Positions 24,701 through 36,869 of a stretch of DNA of 64,000 bases are shown in pieces. The stretch is taken from the NCBI GenBank assembly GCA_958298945.1, contig OY282606.1:53953920-54017919 (forward strand), read 5' to 3'. Positions within the stretch are counted from its first letter, which is position 1. The number at the start of each line of letters is the position of its first letter. Origin of the DNA: Atherix ibis (Eukaryota > Arthropoda > Insecta > Diptera > Athericidae). The notes below the pieces were generated by a model. It made no database searches, was not told the DNA's origin, and was given only the letters and a program-made list of their open reading frames with translations. The translations under genes were made by a program, and so were the position numbers.

Positions 24701-25670
24701 ACTATCACAATTTGGTGCTCTCAGTGTTCGCACATCCATTATTGATGAGATCCATCTCTTGGATACTAGTACATGGTCTATTTGATTAACTACATTACTT
24801 CCAGGCATTTTCCATGTACCCTTATGTATATTTTTGTGTTGAAAATGAGTACTTACTATATACAGAGATGTACTTGCAGCTAAATTGCAAAGACGAATTC
24901 CGTTCGGCGAGTTGTTATTATGTAGTGATTGTTGTCCGGACACTTGTTTTGTAAAATCTTCTATTCCTATTTTACTATTAAAATCACCAAGTACTATTAT
25001 TGTATTGAATCTATTTATGTTGTTACATTTTATCTTTTTCAAGTTTCTCATTTTTATCTTTTTCTGTTTCTTCAGAATCCTCAGTTGGTGCTTATGTTGA
25101 TATTATTGTATGATAATATTATTAAATTTACCTTTTATTTTAATCACACTTATTCTGTCATTTATTGGCGTGAAACCCAGTATACTATTTTGCATCTTTT
25201 TCATTACTATGAAACCGGTTCCTCTTTTTCCTGATTGGTTTTCACACCCACTATAGTAAAACGTATAATCACGCTTTTTGGTTACTCCGCTATTTTTCCA
25301 TCTGATCTCTTGCATAGCTACTATATCTAAAGAGTACTTCAGCGCTTTTTTTGCAATTTCATGCATTTTACCACCATGTAATAAAGTTCTCACGTTCCAT
25401 TGAGCTAAATTCAAATTATTAATCCATTTCCTTTCCGATTGTCGTAAACCAGTATATCCATCCGTTATCCGAGGCCTATGTAAATTTCTCTTGACTTTTG
25501 CTTGTCAAGCCGAAGCCACCCCCCTTTAGGAGGACCTAATCCCTTCCTCGTTAGCCGTGACCCAAACTACACCATTGGGGTTGGTTACCCAATCTTTCGC
25601 ATGAGTTGCTCACGTTACCGTTGGACACCACGTGAAGGTGAGGAATAGGAATTAAGTTGAATGGATAGAA
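21798..25670 (-). mobile_element. Near full-length but decayed RTE-like LINE (endonuclease + RT)
   Basis: Read leftward from about 25670. The APE-type endonuclease runs from about 25414 (LAQWNVRTLL, MQEIRWKNSG, RGTGFIVMKK) to about 24578 (VLGDFNSKIG and CDSDHFLVRA, the Asp-Asn and SDH catalytic boxes). A linker follows. The reverse transcriptase then shows RNKAPGEDSISAEFLKN (about 23950), PIHKKGDKLNYDNY (23802), CFVDFKQAFDSI (23610) and a YADD box (about 23305). It is interrupted by an R1-like insert at 22580-23291 and continues with GVAIVARSFRDLEECF. The C-terminal part has RPMVTYGSEIWTMTQADI and MRIKWAGHVSRMP, ending LRIIGVRNWKSAAQDR. The 3' end has a GATGATGATG-type tail (21798-21811), as RTE elements often do. 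Frameshifts make it inactive. The 5' limit is approximate. Confidence 0.9.
22580..23291 (-). mobile_element. R1-like LINE fragment nested in the RTE element
   Basis: The minus strand encodes the C-terminal end of an R1-clade ORF2: KGRWTHPLIPHVTKWVTRLH, then QLLTGHGCFRAYLHRF and the CCHC-like knuckle CHHCRDVIEDVEHVFFQC. One in-frame stop is present. A poly-T tract at 22580-22598 is its poly-A tail. The target duplication is TTGCCACACCATC (22567-22579) against TTGCCACATCATC (23292-23304), with one mismatch. The element is 5' truncated, and base composition is visibly more G/C-rich than around it. Confidence 0.9.
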
Positions 25671-26205
25671 CTAGTTGGAATCAGTCTTTGATTTATTTAA
25701 CCCCCTTGTCCATCAATACAATAAACTATAGTATTTAAATATGAGGAAATTGGACTGCTATGGATTATATCATAACGGGATTTATCTGGGCTTTTTTTAT
25801 TTTGATTGATTTGATTGCACTGATATTCCCCTATTTTTAAGTTCGGGGGCGCCAATTATGAGACACAAGGTGCAAAACTGAATGAAAATTTGTTTTAATT
25901 ATATAAAGGATACTTGCCAGTTGTACCGCAAGAATGATTGAAAAATCCTAAAATTATATGAGTAGCATTTTAATATGATTGATATTATACTATACTCGTA
26001 TTTATATGATATCATTTTTATTTGATATCCTTATCAAATCAACATTCGCTTTGGCAATAATTTGATACTAGTACAGTATACCCAAACATTTTCGCAAAAA
26101 TGTCTCCAAATAAAAATATGCAATTTTTACTTTGAACTCCACCACTACACAAAGTAATATATTGCATAAAAAAACATTATATTGTATATATATATATATA
26201 TATAC
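25671..26205. other. Intergenic DNA ending in a (TA)n microsatellite
   Basis: No gene is seen. A TATATA run lies at about 26186-26205 directly before the Helitron-like remnant. Confidence 0.4.
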
Positions 26206-26846
26206 ACACATAAATGAATGTTTGTCTTTATATTCCCTATAGGCTCCTAAACAGCTCAACAGATCATCATGAAAATTTGTACATAAGGGTTTTTGGGTAC
26301 GGGGAGTATGCTCTAACTGGTTGCCAGAATGGCACTGTAGTGCAACTATTTAAAAAAATATATGTTTTTCATTTCTTTGCGTTTTTTCGTTCCTTTGCCT
26401 TTTTTAATTTAAGAAATTACATTTGTTTGCATTTTAAACATTTGTTTCTCATTTTTTTTGTATTTGCGTTAACTATTTGGGAGTTTTTACGATTTTTAAA
26501 TCATATGAATTTTATTTATTTATCTATATTTTCTCACCCAATGGTAAATTTATTCAGGTATAATTCATGTATAAATGCGGCGGTTTTGTTTTTACATGTA
26601 TACACGTAATTCAGATATAAATCATTCCTCCCAATTTGCTCTTCGATTACTATCGATTTCAGTTTCCAGTGCGCATTTCCTTCGCAATTGCAATCAACAA
26701 AGCCCAATAAGTATGATAGGAACACCAAAAAATATTGATACCCACTTGCATTACAATGAAGTTTTTTTTCAACTAAAAATAAAAACACATATGTTTTATT
26801 TATGTGTATTGAGGGGCAAGGCAGCGCACGCTGTGTCTTAGCTAGT
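26206..26846 (+). mobile_element. Helitron/Helentron-like non-autonomous remnant
   Basis: The left part (ATGAATGTTTGTCTTTATAT, then CTCCTAAACAGCTCAACAGAT, then ATGAAAATTTGTACATA) matches a pattern I recall from many insect Helitron-type elements. The right end has a small hairpin CAGCG-CA-CGCTG followed by GTGTCTTAGCTAG, with CTAG before T, a typical CTRR end. The left end abuts a TA microsatellite. No Rep/helicase coding is present. The call rests on end motifs only. Confidence 0.45.
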
Positions 26847-28841
26847 TATTAATAAATACTGAGTGTACAAACTAGAAGGAAGAACCAAGAATTTATGAGA
26901 AATTAATCAGTATTAAAGAAACATTACGTGAAATTATTTTAAAAAATATATAATCGAAATAGTATAGAACATTTGAAAGATAAAAGGTACCTTCGAGAAT
27001 AAATTAAAAATCGAACACAAACAGTGCACATTAATATTAAATATTCACTCTTCTCTTTGTATAAATTAATTGGAGAAATAATTTGATTCGAACAATATTA
27101 ACAATCATAAAAAATGAATTGCAATAAAAAAAAAGAATTTCTGCGTGGCTAAGAAATATTCAAAAGCTAAATTTTTATCAAAATTTAACTTAAATCAATT
27201 TCATCTATTTTATTACTCGATCTATATAAAATATAGAATTAATTGTATATAAATAGAAATGTATCAATGTATAGTTAATTTTTTTAAACTTTTAAAGTAC
27301 AATATCAAAAATATGATTAATCTGTAGGTAATATAGCCATAATCTATTAAAACAAATTAAAATAATTATCTGTAAAATATGAAAAAGGACGTCAAATAGA
27401 GATTCAGCTATTATATATATAAGAATATCTTTATTACTATCAATTTTAATTGTACAATATAATAAATGCTATCTATTTTTCATATATCTATGTATGAAGA
27501 ATCACCAATTATAAGATCTTTATTTGATTTTGTGTCTATATGTATATATATTAACAAATATTCGTTCTTCACTCATTGATTTGATGATTTTTTGTTGACT
27601 GTTCATTAAATTAAAAATATATATATATATACATATATATAAAATAAAATTAAACTTATTTATATAAATAAACATTTTAAAAAACTAAAAATAAACTTAT
27701 TAAATCGCTCGCCTCCATAAGTTTTGAGTATTAAGCTTAACTTATTGTACATTAATTGCGCAGCATAGTTACCACACAGGTAATGTTTTCTTATATTTTA
27801 GCTTTCTATTCAAAAGTACATTTTCCTTAGCATTTATAAAATAACAAACAACGTAACTATTTCGATAGATGTAAGTATTTTGTAAGCACTATCAAGTGAT
27901 ACAAATTTTATTAATATATTTTTGTAATTATATTATTATAAAAGAGCAATATAGAAAATAATAAAATAAATTGAATTTCAATTTTTATATCTTCAAATAA
28001 GAACTTGAAATCAAACAATATTGCAGAAATGCACAAATTATATTTTTACTATCGATTAACGTCCTGTTGACTAAGATGTACAATTTTCTCCTCTTTATTA
28101 TTAAATCAAATTGTACTCAATAACTAGATACTTTTGATTTTTTAATAATTCACAACTAAATTATAATACGCTCAAATTGAATACATTTAATTAATTAATT
28201 TTGTAACATCTACGATCCAATTGAATGTTATTTAACGGTAATTATATTTCTTTGCAATTTTTTATGTTATTTCAACATAAAAAAGCAAATCTTATTGTAT
28301 TATGTAATACATTTACACCCATTAAAGTAACCCAAAAAGTTATATGTTTTGTGATTGGTCAGAAAAAAATATACTAATAAATCAATAAAACTCAATAATA
28401 TTATTCATTTTTTTCGTAGGTGCTAGCACATATTGTCTATTATTTTATTTGTAATTATTTATTTCGAATAATCTTCAATCTAGAATCTATTGTATTTCAA
28501 TTATCTTTAATGTTGCGAGCCATTGATTTAAATTATTCTTATAAGTAAAACCGAAGTATTTAAAAATCAAATGGCACAAAATACGTTTGATTTATAAAAG
28601 TTAAAAACAATAAAACATTTGATTGTAATATTTTTTTTTACCATTTGATTTTTAATTATTAAATTTTGAAATAATTTGTTCTGTTTATTACCATAAATTA
28701 TGTGGACATTTGTTAATTATTATTATATATGCTTATAAATAAAAAGTTTAATATAATAAAGTAAAATTACAATTTACAAGTTACTTTCAGCGTAAACTGA
28801 TGATATGAAATAATAACGAAAAATTTCAAAGTATCAAAAAT
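26847..28841. other. A/T-rich region including the likely 3' end of put
   Basis: No gene was recognised. The part next to 28841 should be 3' untranslated sequence of put, which runs leftward. Several TTTATT sites (AATAAA on the minus strand) could serve as poly-A signals, but none can be chosen. Confidence 0.4.
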
Positions 28842-31696
28842 TCAAACGGCATCTCTGGAACTTTTTATGGCATTGTTTGTATTTGTTTCTATTAGTAATT
28901 TCGTTGTAGGATATCGTATATGCTGGGATATACGCTCCATAACACAAGATGAAGAAAGTCTTGCTTCGGCATCATGATCCCAACATTCTTCCATTGTATC
29001 GCATATAGCGCTCAGTCCCTAAAAGATAATTCAAAAAATAATATGACCATAGTGAATATATTAATATAACTGATTGACTATCTGTACGCAAATAATGTCG
29101 CAGATTCAAATCCTTTCAATACAAAAATATAGAATTCATTTACACTGAAATTTGACTATAAATGGTTATTTATAGTAATAATTTTTTTAATTTTTAAAAC
29201 TAAGCAAGTTAAGCGAAAAGGCTGTCGTAAATGTACAGACAGAATAATTCTTGTCTACGCTTAAAATAATCTAATCTACACAGGATTTATAATTATTTAA
29301 GTCTTAACTGCATAAAAAAAAACATAGTCCTAGCCAAACATTCCAATCAAGATACTTTTTATAATTTGACTCTACGAACACAAACTTTTTTCAATAGAAG
29401 CTTTTTTACGTATAAATGTATATCATTAATTTTTTGTTGGACACAAAAAATATAAAAAGAAATTCGGCACGTTTTTACGTAAGTCAAATATAATAAATTG
29501 ATTTTTTTTAATGATTTAACAACATCCCTACTGATGCTTGTGGAAGAAAAAGAAAATTTAACTCAGAAAACGAAGAAAAATAGTTTAGGTTGTTCTATGT
29601 TATAATATAATTACTATAATTCGACTACCCGGAACTTATGAATACAGATGTTCTAACGACATTTTTTTGCCAACACATAATTTTTCGTTTTTGCACCAAA
29701 ACAAATAATAATCTGTAAGCAAAAGACATCTTACACCCATTTTTTGAAATAAATGAATAATTCGGTTCATGTATAAAATTTTTTGCAACAAGTGGTCGCA
29801 AGGTAATGAAAAAAACAAACATTATGCGGTAATAGATGTGCTAATCAGCGTTCAAATATCTTTTATATGTATAAATATATTATACTTACTGGGTGTTTTC
29901 TCCAGCTATCGTGGATTTTTGGACGTAATTTTTTCATAACAACATTCTCTTGCATTTGTTCTAATGATGGATGTACACCGAGCTATTAAAATAAACAAGT
30001 AAAGTTTTTAATTGTATTTTAATGTTATTTTAAATATTACCTCAATTTCAAAAGGTTGTGTATATTCACTCGCAAAAACACCATCTACAGTACACCGGGT
30101 AACCATTTCCCAAAGAACTAATCCGCATGCATAAATATCGATTCGCAAAAATGCATCTCGTGTAAAATTTATAGCACCTTCAAGAACCTCTGGAGCCATA
30201 TAACGTCGAGTTCCCACTTGACCGTGTGTATCTCCACAAGGTTTACCTAATAATAAATATTGAAATTGTTTTTTTTTTTTTTGGTTTTTTATCTAAATAT
30301 ATATTTATAATAACAATATTATAAGTGTTTTAGCTTACCCGGTTCAAAAACCATAGCTAAACCAAAGTCGGCAATGCAAGCAGTAAGGTCACTTTTAAGG
30401 AGGACATTTTTACTTTTGAAATCTCTATGGGCAATGGCCGGTTTCAGTTCTTCAGTTTTACTGGCAGGAATTTCTTCATGTAAATGCATTAATCCTCTCG
30501 ACATTGACTCAGCTATTCGACAAAGTTCTATCCATGTTACAGTATGTGCTTTCAAATAGTCACACAATGAACCAAAACTATGGTACGCAGTTATTAACCA
30601 AAACTCTTGGTGAACTTTTTCTATATGCTTTTCAGCGCCAATAAAGTCAAGAATGTTGGGATGCTTCATGCGAGGCAACTGTTATAATTGAATTTTGTTA
30701 ACTTATAAACTTATCTACAGTTATATTTTTTTATTTGATATGTAACCTTATATATATCCTGTTCAGTTATCCATGAATCCTTATCTTGCATTGGAAATAT
30801 TTTTACAGCAATTTCTTCAGATTTAAGAAGAGCGTGCCATACAGCACCGAATCTACCACGGGCTTTCATCTCAATCAACTGAATTGGACGTATATTAAGT
30901 ATAGGAGACGAACCGGATAGTTCTGGCTCTATCTAAAATTACATTTTCAAAAGTATAATTTTTAGAACTATTCGATGACTATTAGAATTTTACCATTGGA
31001 ACTTGATCAAACATTCCTTGTTTCTTTTTCTTATAAATGTAAACACCTAGTATTATTGCGAGAATTATAATTACCAATACTGACACTACATATGCGACAA
31101 TAATAAAACTATTTTCATTTTTCGGTGATTCTACAGAAAAAAATTATAATAATCACCGTATGTTTTATTCTCTTAAAAAAATTATACCTTCAATTTCAGT
31201 AGCTTTTGTAGTTGCAGTAAGAACCCATGTTTCATTAACGTTGCATAAATTACTTGCGCAGCAACAAAAATAAAATTTTGCATTTTTTTCAGGATAAGCA
31301 ACACATTCAGTCTGATTACAGGACTCTCTATGTGGCATACAACTTTTTAATGAAATATTATGAAATCCTAAGAGCAACAAATTTATTATGTATAGACAAA
31401 GTGAATATAAAATAAAATATCAAAATACCAGTTGTCTCATCCTCCGCCCAAACTACATAACAATAATTTGTGTGATCCTTTTCTGAATCGCATTGTTTTT
31501 TAGTTGTTTCACATTCTCCTTTTTGAATACACTCAGTTACATTATAATATTCACATTCCAATTGACTTTTTTCTATCAATGATCCTTCGATTACGAACCC
31601 TAAAAAGACGAACTTAATAAAGAATCAACACCATTTAATTTTCATTATTAACAAACCAAAATTTATAATAAATAGAAGATAATATATTAAAGCCAT
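28842..31696 (-). CDS. put: Punt: type II activin/BMP receptor Ser/Thr kinase, 509 residues
   Basis: Nine exons (31696-31657, 31599-31429, 31367-31188, 31130-30994, 30932-30747, 30678-30339, 30246-30041, 29982-29890, 29018-28842) join in phase to 1530 nt. The product is a plasma-membrane receptor that binds BMP/activin ligands and phosphorylates type I receptors. The 40-bp first exon gives the signal peptide ([14 protein letters not shown]). The Cys-rich ectodomain ends with [10 protein letters not shown]. One membrane helix (about residues 138-160, [20 protein letters not shown]) is followed by a basic KKKK stop. The kinase has a loose glycine loop (ARGRFGAVW), the ATP-binding Lys in [18 protein letters not shown], the Asp in IADFGLA, and APEVLEG. 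The C terminus contains [20 protein letters not shown], a hallmark of type II receptors. Length matches Drosophila put (about 516). Apparently intact. Confidence 0.97.
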
Positions 31697-32139
31697 TAAG
31701 ATATTTGTTTTTGCTATTTTTTAAATGCTGACAATTTTGTAAGTATTTGATATTTTGAATTAACTTTTATGCAGATAAGTTTTTTTTAATATAAGACCCT
31801 TTTCTATTTGATAATTCTCTCTTCCATTTTAACAAATATACTATATATTAATATTGCATTCAATAAATAACATCACGTTTACAGGTATCAAATTTAAATA
31901 GAACTTTGAAATTAAGCGATAATAGATTTGTTTTGTTCTCGATTGTAAAATCACATAAAAAAATAAGATTAAATATACAAATGAAAATGTCTGTTTTGAC
32001 AATAAATTAAAATTGCTTGTCTCGTAGAAGACAACATTTTCGATTTTCGAATGGCTTATTTTAAGACGCGTTCAGTGCTGCCAGTATCTGTACAATAAAC
32101 AAAATAATTCTAATACTGACATCTGGAGAGCCTTTTCAT
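31697..32139. other. Region upstream of put
   Basis: Probably the promoter and leader of put (leftward) and perhaps of the small ORF at 32140. No specific core promoter motif is recognised. Confidence 0.35.
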
Positions 32140-32361
32140 ATGTTTCCACATGATACCGGTATTACGCCTCCACGCACAGTTTTTACCAAAAATGTTCTTA
32201 CAACTCGGTCCTCACGAACTACAATAACACCAGTAAATGAGCATATGAAATTGTTTTTGGGTGCGAAACAATTTTATGTTTGTGCTAATGCCAGTCTTGT
32301 TTTGATCGTAGCGCTGTCAGTTGGAGTGTTTTCCTTCATATCTTTTTTTCCGGCTTCTTAA
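32140..32361 (+). CDS. Uncharacterised 73-residue tail-anchored-like protein (tentative)
   Basis: The ORF starts MFPHDTGITPPRTVFTKNV and has a Thr/Arg-rich N-terminal half without hydrophobic stretches. It ends with one strongly hydrophobic segment (about residues 51-69, ASLVLIVALSVGVFSFISFF) close to the C terminus. That layout fits a tail-anchored membrane protein. The local base composition is more G/C-rich than the flanks, as in true exons here. I do not recognise the family. A MITE lies 147 bp downstream of the stop. It could be a real single-exon gene, a fragment of a longer gene cut by the MITE, or chance. Confidence 0.35.
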   Translation: MFPHDTGITPPRTVFTKNVLTTRSSRTTITPVNEHMKLFLGAKQFYVCANASLVLIVALSVGVFSFISFFPAS

Positions 32362-32507
32362 AATAGTTTTTATTATATATTTCCGTATCTGTGATTCAGA
32401 TCGAAATGAACATTTCTTCATCACCCTTATCCAGGAGAACCAGTTTGTTAAAACTTCGTGTGGACGTGGTCGTGGGCATGATGTGTGGTATCATGTGGAA
32501 TCGTGTA

Positions 32508-32868
32508 ATAGGCGTTTTCCTTGGACCAATTTTGCTACTAGTCGGTAGTTCTAGCTGTCATCATCTACTCTACCTCGAACAAACGAGCACATTAAACTGG
32601 GAGTTACGCATACAATTTACGTTAGGTGGATTCTAGTTGCTAAAGTGAAAATAGATAGTTTTACGGGTTCGTTGGTTATGTTGAAGAGTCATATTTTTGT
32701 CAGCATTGTTTATGTGTGAATAAACTCAGTTTTTATTGTTTATGTATGAGTAAACTCAGTATTGTTGCTGACTATTTTGAGGTTATGTTTCAACTAGTAT
32801 TTAGAATTTGGCTTTCCTTTGGTCATCTACCGACTAGTAGCAAAATAGGTCCAAAGGAAAACGCCTAA
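32508..32868. mobile_element. 361-bp MITE with about 41-bp inverted ends
   Basis: The ends are long inverted repeats: 32508-32548 (TAGGCGTTTTCCTTGGACC ... CTACTAGTCGGTAG) against the reverse complement of 32827-32868, with a few differences. TA flanks both sides (32506-32507, 32869-32870). The interior contains a tandem repeat of about 31 bp (TTGTTTATGTGTGAATAAAC-type, near 32705-32765). No coding capacity. The family is unknown to me. Confidence 0.85.
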
Positions 32869-33525
32869 TATACCCTGCTATTTTCTCAATATTCATAACT
32901 AACAGTATTTTTATTGATATTTTATCAATTTTTTATCATTATAACTATCCAATTGCTATTTAATATGTCTAAATATATATTGAAATTATTTTCTCAGCTG
33001 TTGAAATTTATTAAAACATATTTTATAATTATTTTGCACTTTTATTTCCAAACTTTAATTTAAACAATGATTTTCGAAAATTATTTTATACGTTGTTTAA
33101 AAATTTGACAAAATTAAAAAAATAGTTTGTGATCGGGAAAATACAAATCAAATAATTTCTAAATTTATAAAGATACAAACATAATAAAATAATGGGGTTT
33201 CATAATTAAATTTTTGGAAAAACTTTTTAAGATTTGAGAAATTTTGAAAATATTTGATTTTGCTGATACAATTCTCATATTAGAATTTGGCTTCAAATCT
33301 GCTCTAACTTCACTCAATACTATTGACATTTCTGAAAATCGACTTTGACATTTGGCCAGAAATTGCTTATCTACCAAGTCAAGGGTGTATTCAATCCAAG
33401 TTGTTTTATCAAAATCAAAGTAGAACTGTTTACAATATTTTATTTAAAATGCTTTTATAAAATTTATTTAGAAATAATAATTCGTATTTTAATTATAATT
33501 ATAATTGATAATATATATTGCAAGG
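32869..33525. other. Upstream region of Vps16A
   Basis: A/T-rich; should contain the Vps16A promoter. No distinctive motif is visible. Confidence 0.35.
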
Positions 33526-36500
33526 ATGCCTGTGATGTATAATACAGGTGACTGGTTCACCTTAAGGCCAGGAAACACTTATAGGTTTGTTAAAACTCCA
33601 CTATAAATTATGGTTATATATTTAATCTACTTTGATTAATAAATTAGGAAAATTGAACTATATAACTTCGATTGGCCAAGTGATATAGATATGATATTTA
33701 TGGATATATGTGGAGCTCCTTTTGGTGGCCCAATAGCAGTTAAAAGGGATTCAAAACAAATAGTTCCAATAACGGGAAGTGCAAAGCCAATAATTCGAAT
33801 TTTTAACGCAGCTGGTTCTCTTATATCAGTTATTAATGTAAATCAATGAAATATCTTAAAACTTATAATGAATACTAAGTAGTTGAAATATAGTGGAAAC
33901 ATGGTAATGTAATCTCAATGGGGTGGACAGATACAGAAGATATATTGTGTGTTCAAGATGATGGACAAGTAATTATTTATGATATGTTTGGAAATTTACA
34001 ATACAGTTTTAATATGGATAGAACAGACAATTATACAAAGGTAAATTATGGCCAAGTACAGACTTAGTATTAAATAGGAGATTATTTATTTTATAATACA
34101 GGTGATTGATGCTAAAATTTTTTCATCTAATACTGGAACTGGAGTTGCAGTAATGACTCATAATTTTCGAGTATTACTAATTAATAATGTGAAAGATGTT
34201 AAAAATCGACACTTGCCTGAAATACCAAGTCAGTTATTTGTATTATATTTTTTGGTTTGTACTCTTGTCTTTGTTTTACACATATTTTCTAAATAGAATC
34301 TGTAGTAAATCCTACATCTTGGCAAGTAGCTACAGATGATCGGGCTAGTTATTGCTTGATAGCTCGTGAAAAAAATATATTCAAGTTAGTTGAAGGCGAA
34401 AATATGCATATTATGCATTCAGATTTAATTGAAAGCTCATACAACAGCATCGTAAAGATGTCTGTATCATACAATCATCGATACTTAGCTCTCTGCACTA
34501 ACAATGGTATTATATGGTTGGGAACTGCTGATATGAAAAAAAAGTTTTGTGAATTTGACACTGGAAAGCCGTTGGAAGTACCGAAGCAAATTGAATGGTG
34601 TATGGATTCAGAGAATTCAAGTTGTTCCGATGCAGTTATAGTTACATATGCTTCTCTATTACTTATAATCAATACGAATGGTGATATGAACATGTATACA
34701 TATGATCCTGCAATATTTTTAATACCTGAATTAGATGGTGTTAGAGTTTTAACAAATTATACACATGAATTTATTCAGAAGGTTCCCAAATGTGTCAAAA
34801 ATATATTCGCAATCAATAGTCAAGAGCCAGCCAGCTTTCTGTTTGAAGCAAATAAAAAATTCGAAGAAAGAAGCCATCAGTCTGATGAATATCTCAGTTT
34901 ATTTAAAGGAAAAATGGATATTGCTGTTAAAGAGTGCATTGAAGCTGCAGGATATGAGTTCGATCCAGAAACTCAGAAAAGTCTCATCAAAGTAAAAACT
35001 TTAATATTTATTTTAAAAATGTTTATATTTTATTATTATAGGCCGCATATTTTGGCAAACGATTTTTACTTTCATACAATCCGGATGATTATATAAAAAT
35101 GTGCAGAAGACTACGAGTCTTAAATGCACTACGATCTCCTAAAGTTGGACTACCCCTTACATATACACAGTAATTCATTTTAAATATGTAACAAGTTTAT
35201 TATTATACTAAAATGTACAATCATAAAGATTTTGTAAATTAAAGTCAAATACTATTCTGGATCGATTAGTCTTTCGAAAATACTATGCTATCGCAATTCA
35301 AATAGCCAAACATCTGAAATTACCTGAATCAAGAATTCTAGAGCACTGGGCATTTTATAAAATACTACATGATAAAAGTAAGTCACGTATAAATGATGAT
35401 TAATTTTCCATATACATTTTAAACAATTACTATTTTTTCTCCTTTGTTTTCATAAAAACTTGTATGTAGACGATGATGAGGTAGCCAGAAAAATAACTGA
35501 AAAATTCAAAAATCCTACAGTCCAAGGCGTATCATTTTGTAATATCGCCGATAAAGCTTTCCAAAATGGACGAACACAACTTGCTATAAAAGTATAATTT
35601 ATGCAAAAACAAATACTCATAATTGAGAATAAGTAATTATTCAATTTTTAACAGCTACTGGAGCTTGAACCGAAACCATCCTTACAAGTACCATTATTGT
35701 TAAAGTTAAAAGAGCACAAGAAAGCTTTACTAAGTGCTACAAAATCAGGAAATACAGATTTGGTGTATAAAGTTCTTTTCCAGTTGAAATTAACAACTGA
35801 TTTAGCTGGTTTTCAGGTAGGTATTATTTATATTAGTGTGAAGAGAGTTGCAGCAAAATTAAGTTATTCATATTTTTGTTTATTTCAGATGAATATTCAA
35901 GAATTTCCCATGGCGAAATGTCTTTGTAAAAAATATTACCAAATGTATAATAAACCAGCATTAGAAGAGATTCTTAAATTAGAAGACGATCATGTCGCTC
36001 AAGCGGAGCTTGCATTGCGAGAAGGTGTCGAAAAGTGCAGTTTGGAATCACAACTTCCAGTTGCAGTTCGTGCTTACAATTCTGCTCATTGTACTGTGGA
36101 AGCAGAACTTTGTAGCGAAGTTCAGAAGATTTTAAAACATCAACAAACACTTTCGAATAAGTAGAAAAAATCCAAATAAGCTAAAGAACCAAAAATTAAG
36201 AATTTATCCATGGATTCGATTTTTATTTTATTTAGATATGGTAAAGGAGGAGCAATTCATTTTTATGGACTTTCTATTCATGATACTCTGCTAGCCTTAC
36301 TTCGAATCGGCGATCTAAAATTAGCGGAGAAATTCAAAAACGAGTACAAAATACCAGATAAAAGGTATATAAGCAGCTAGTAAACTTGGTATCGAGTTGA
36401 ACTAATTAAATATATTTTGTTATCTTATTTGCAAAAGATATTGGTGGGCTCGAATTCAAATTTTAAGCGAAACATGCCGTTGGGAAGATCTTGAAAAATT

Positions 36501-36869
36501 TTCTAAATCAAAAAAAAGTCCCATCGGATACGAGCCATTTGTTGAAGTATGTCTAGCTCGAAACAATATTGAAGAAGCTAAGAAATATTTACCAAAATGT
36601 CGTGATAATAGAAAGTCTAAACTCTATATAAGAGCAGGGTATGTTATTCTTACAGAACTGATTGCGTATTATAATATTTAAAAAAAAGCTTCCAATAATG
36701 AATATTATTTTTCATTGATAGAATGATCGAGGAGGCAGCTACAATAGCTTTCGAACAACGCGATACAGAAAATCTTTGGGTTTGTCATATGAATGCTGGT
36801 AGATCCAATGATACAATTCTTGTTAGAAAAATTGAAGATTTTCTTACTCAGCTTTCATCAAAAAAATAG
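33526..36869 (+). CDS. Vps16A: Vps16A: HOPS/CORVET tethering subunit, 842 residues
   Basis: Thirteen exons: 33526-33584, 33648-33837, 33894-34040, 34102-34228, 34297-34991, 35042-35169, 35229-35377, 35470-35591, 35655-35816, 35889-36160, 36236-36364, 36438-36638, 36722-36869. Phases join to 2529 nt. The protein acts with other class C Vps proteins at late endosomes, lysosomes and autophagosomes in membrane fusion. The N-terminal half is the Vps16_N beta-propeller (start MPVMYNTGDWFTLRPG; GWTDTEDILCVQDDG). The C-terminal half is the alpha-solenoid, with FGKRFLLSYNPDDY, VGLPLTYTQF, LPESRILEHWAFYK and SKKSPIGYEPFVEVC, all typical of the family. Length is close to Drosophila Vps16A (about 830). 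The tenth exon is followed by TAG just after its donor, so the exon would appear to end the protein if the intron were missed. Apparently intact. Confidence 0.97.

Noticed and set aside
35170..35244. Vps16A acceptor just before TCAAATACT (35245)
   Set aside because: It breaks the frame. The acceptor ending at 35228 keeps the frame and gives the expected spacing of the QF...LDRL segment.
36161..36170. Apparent stop ending Vps16A early
   Set aside because: The TAG lies just inside an intron: a GT donor at 36161 and an AG acceptor at 36235 keep the frame and continue the conserved C-terminal part.
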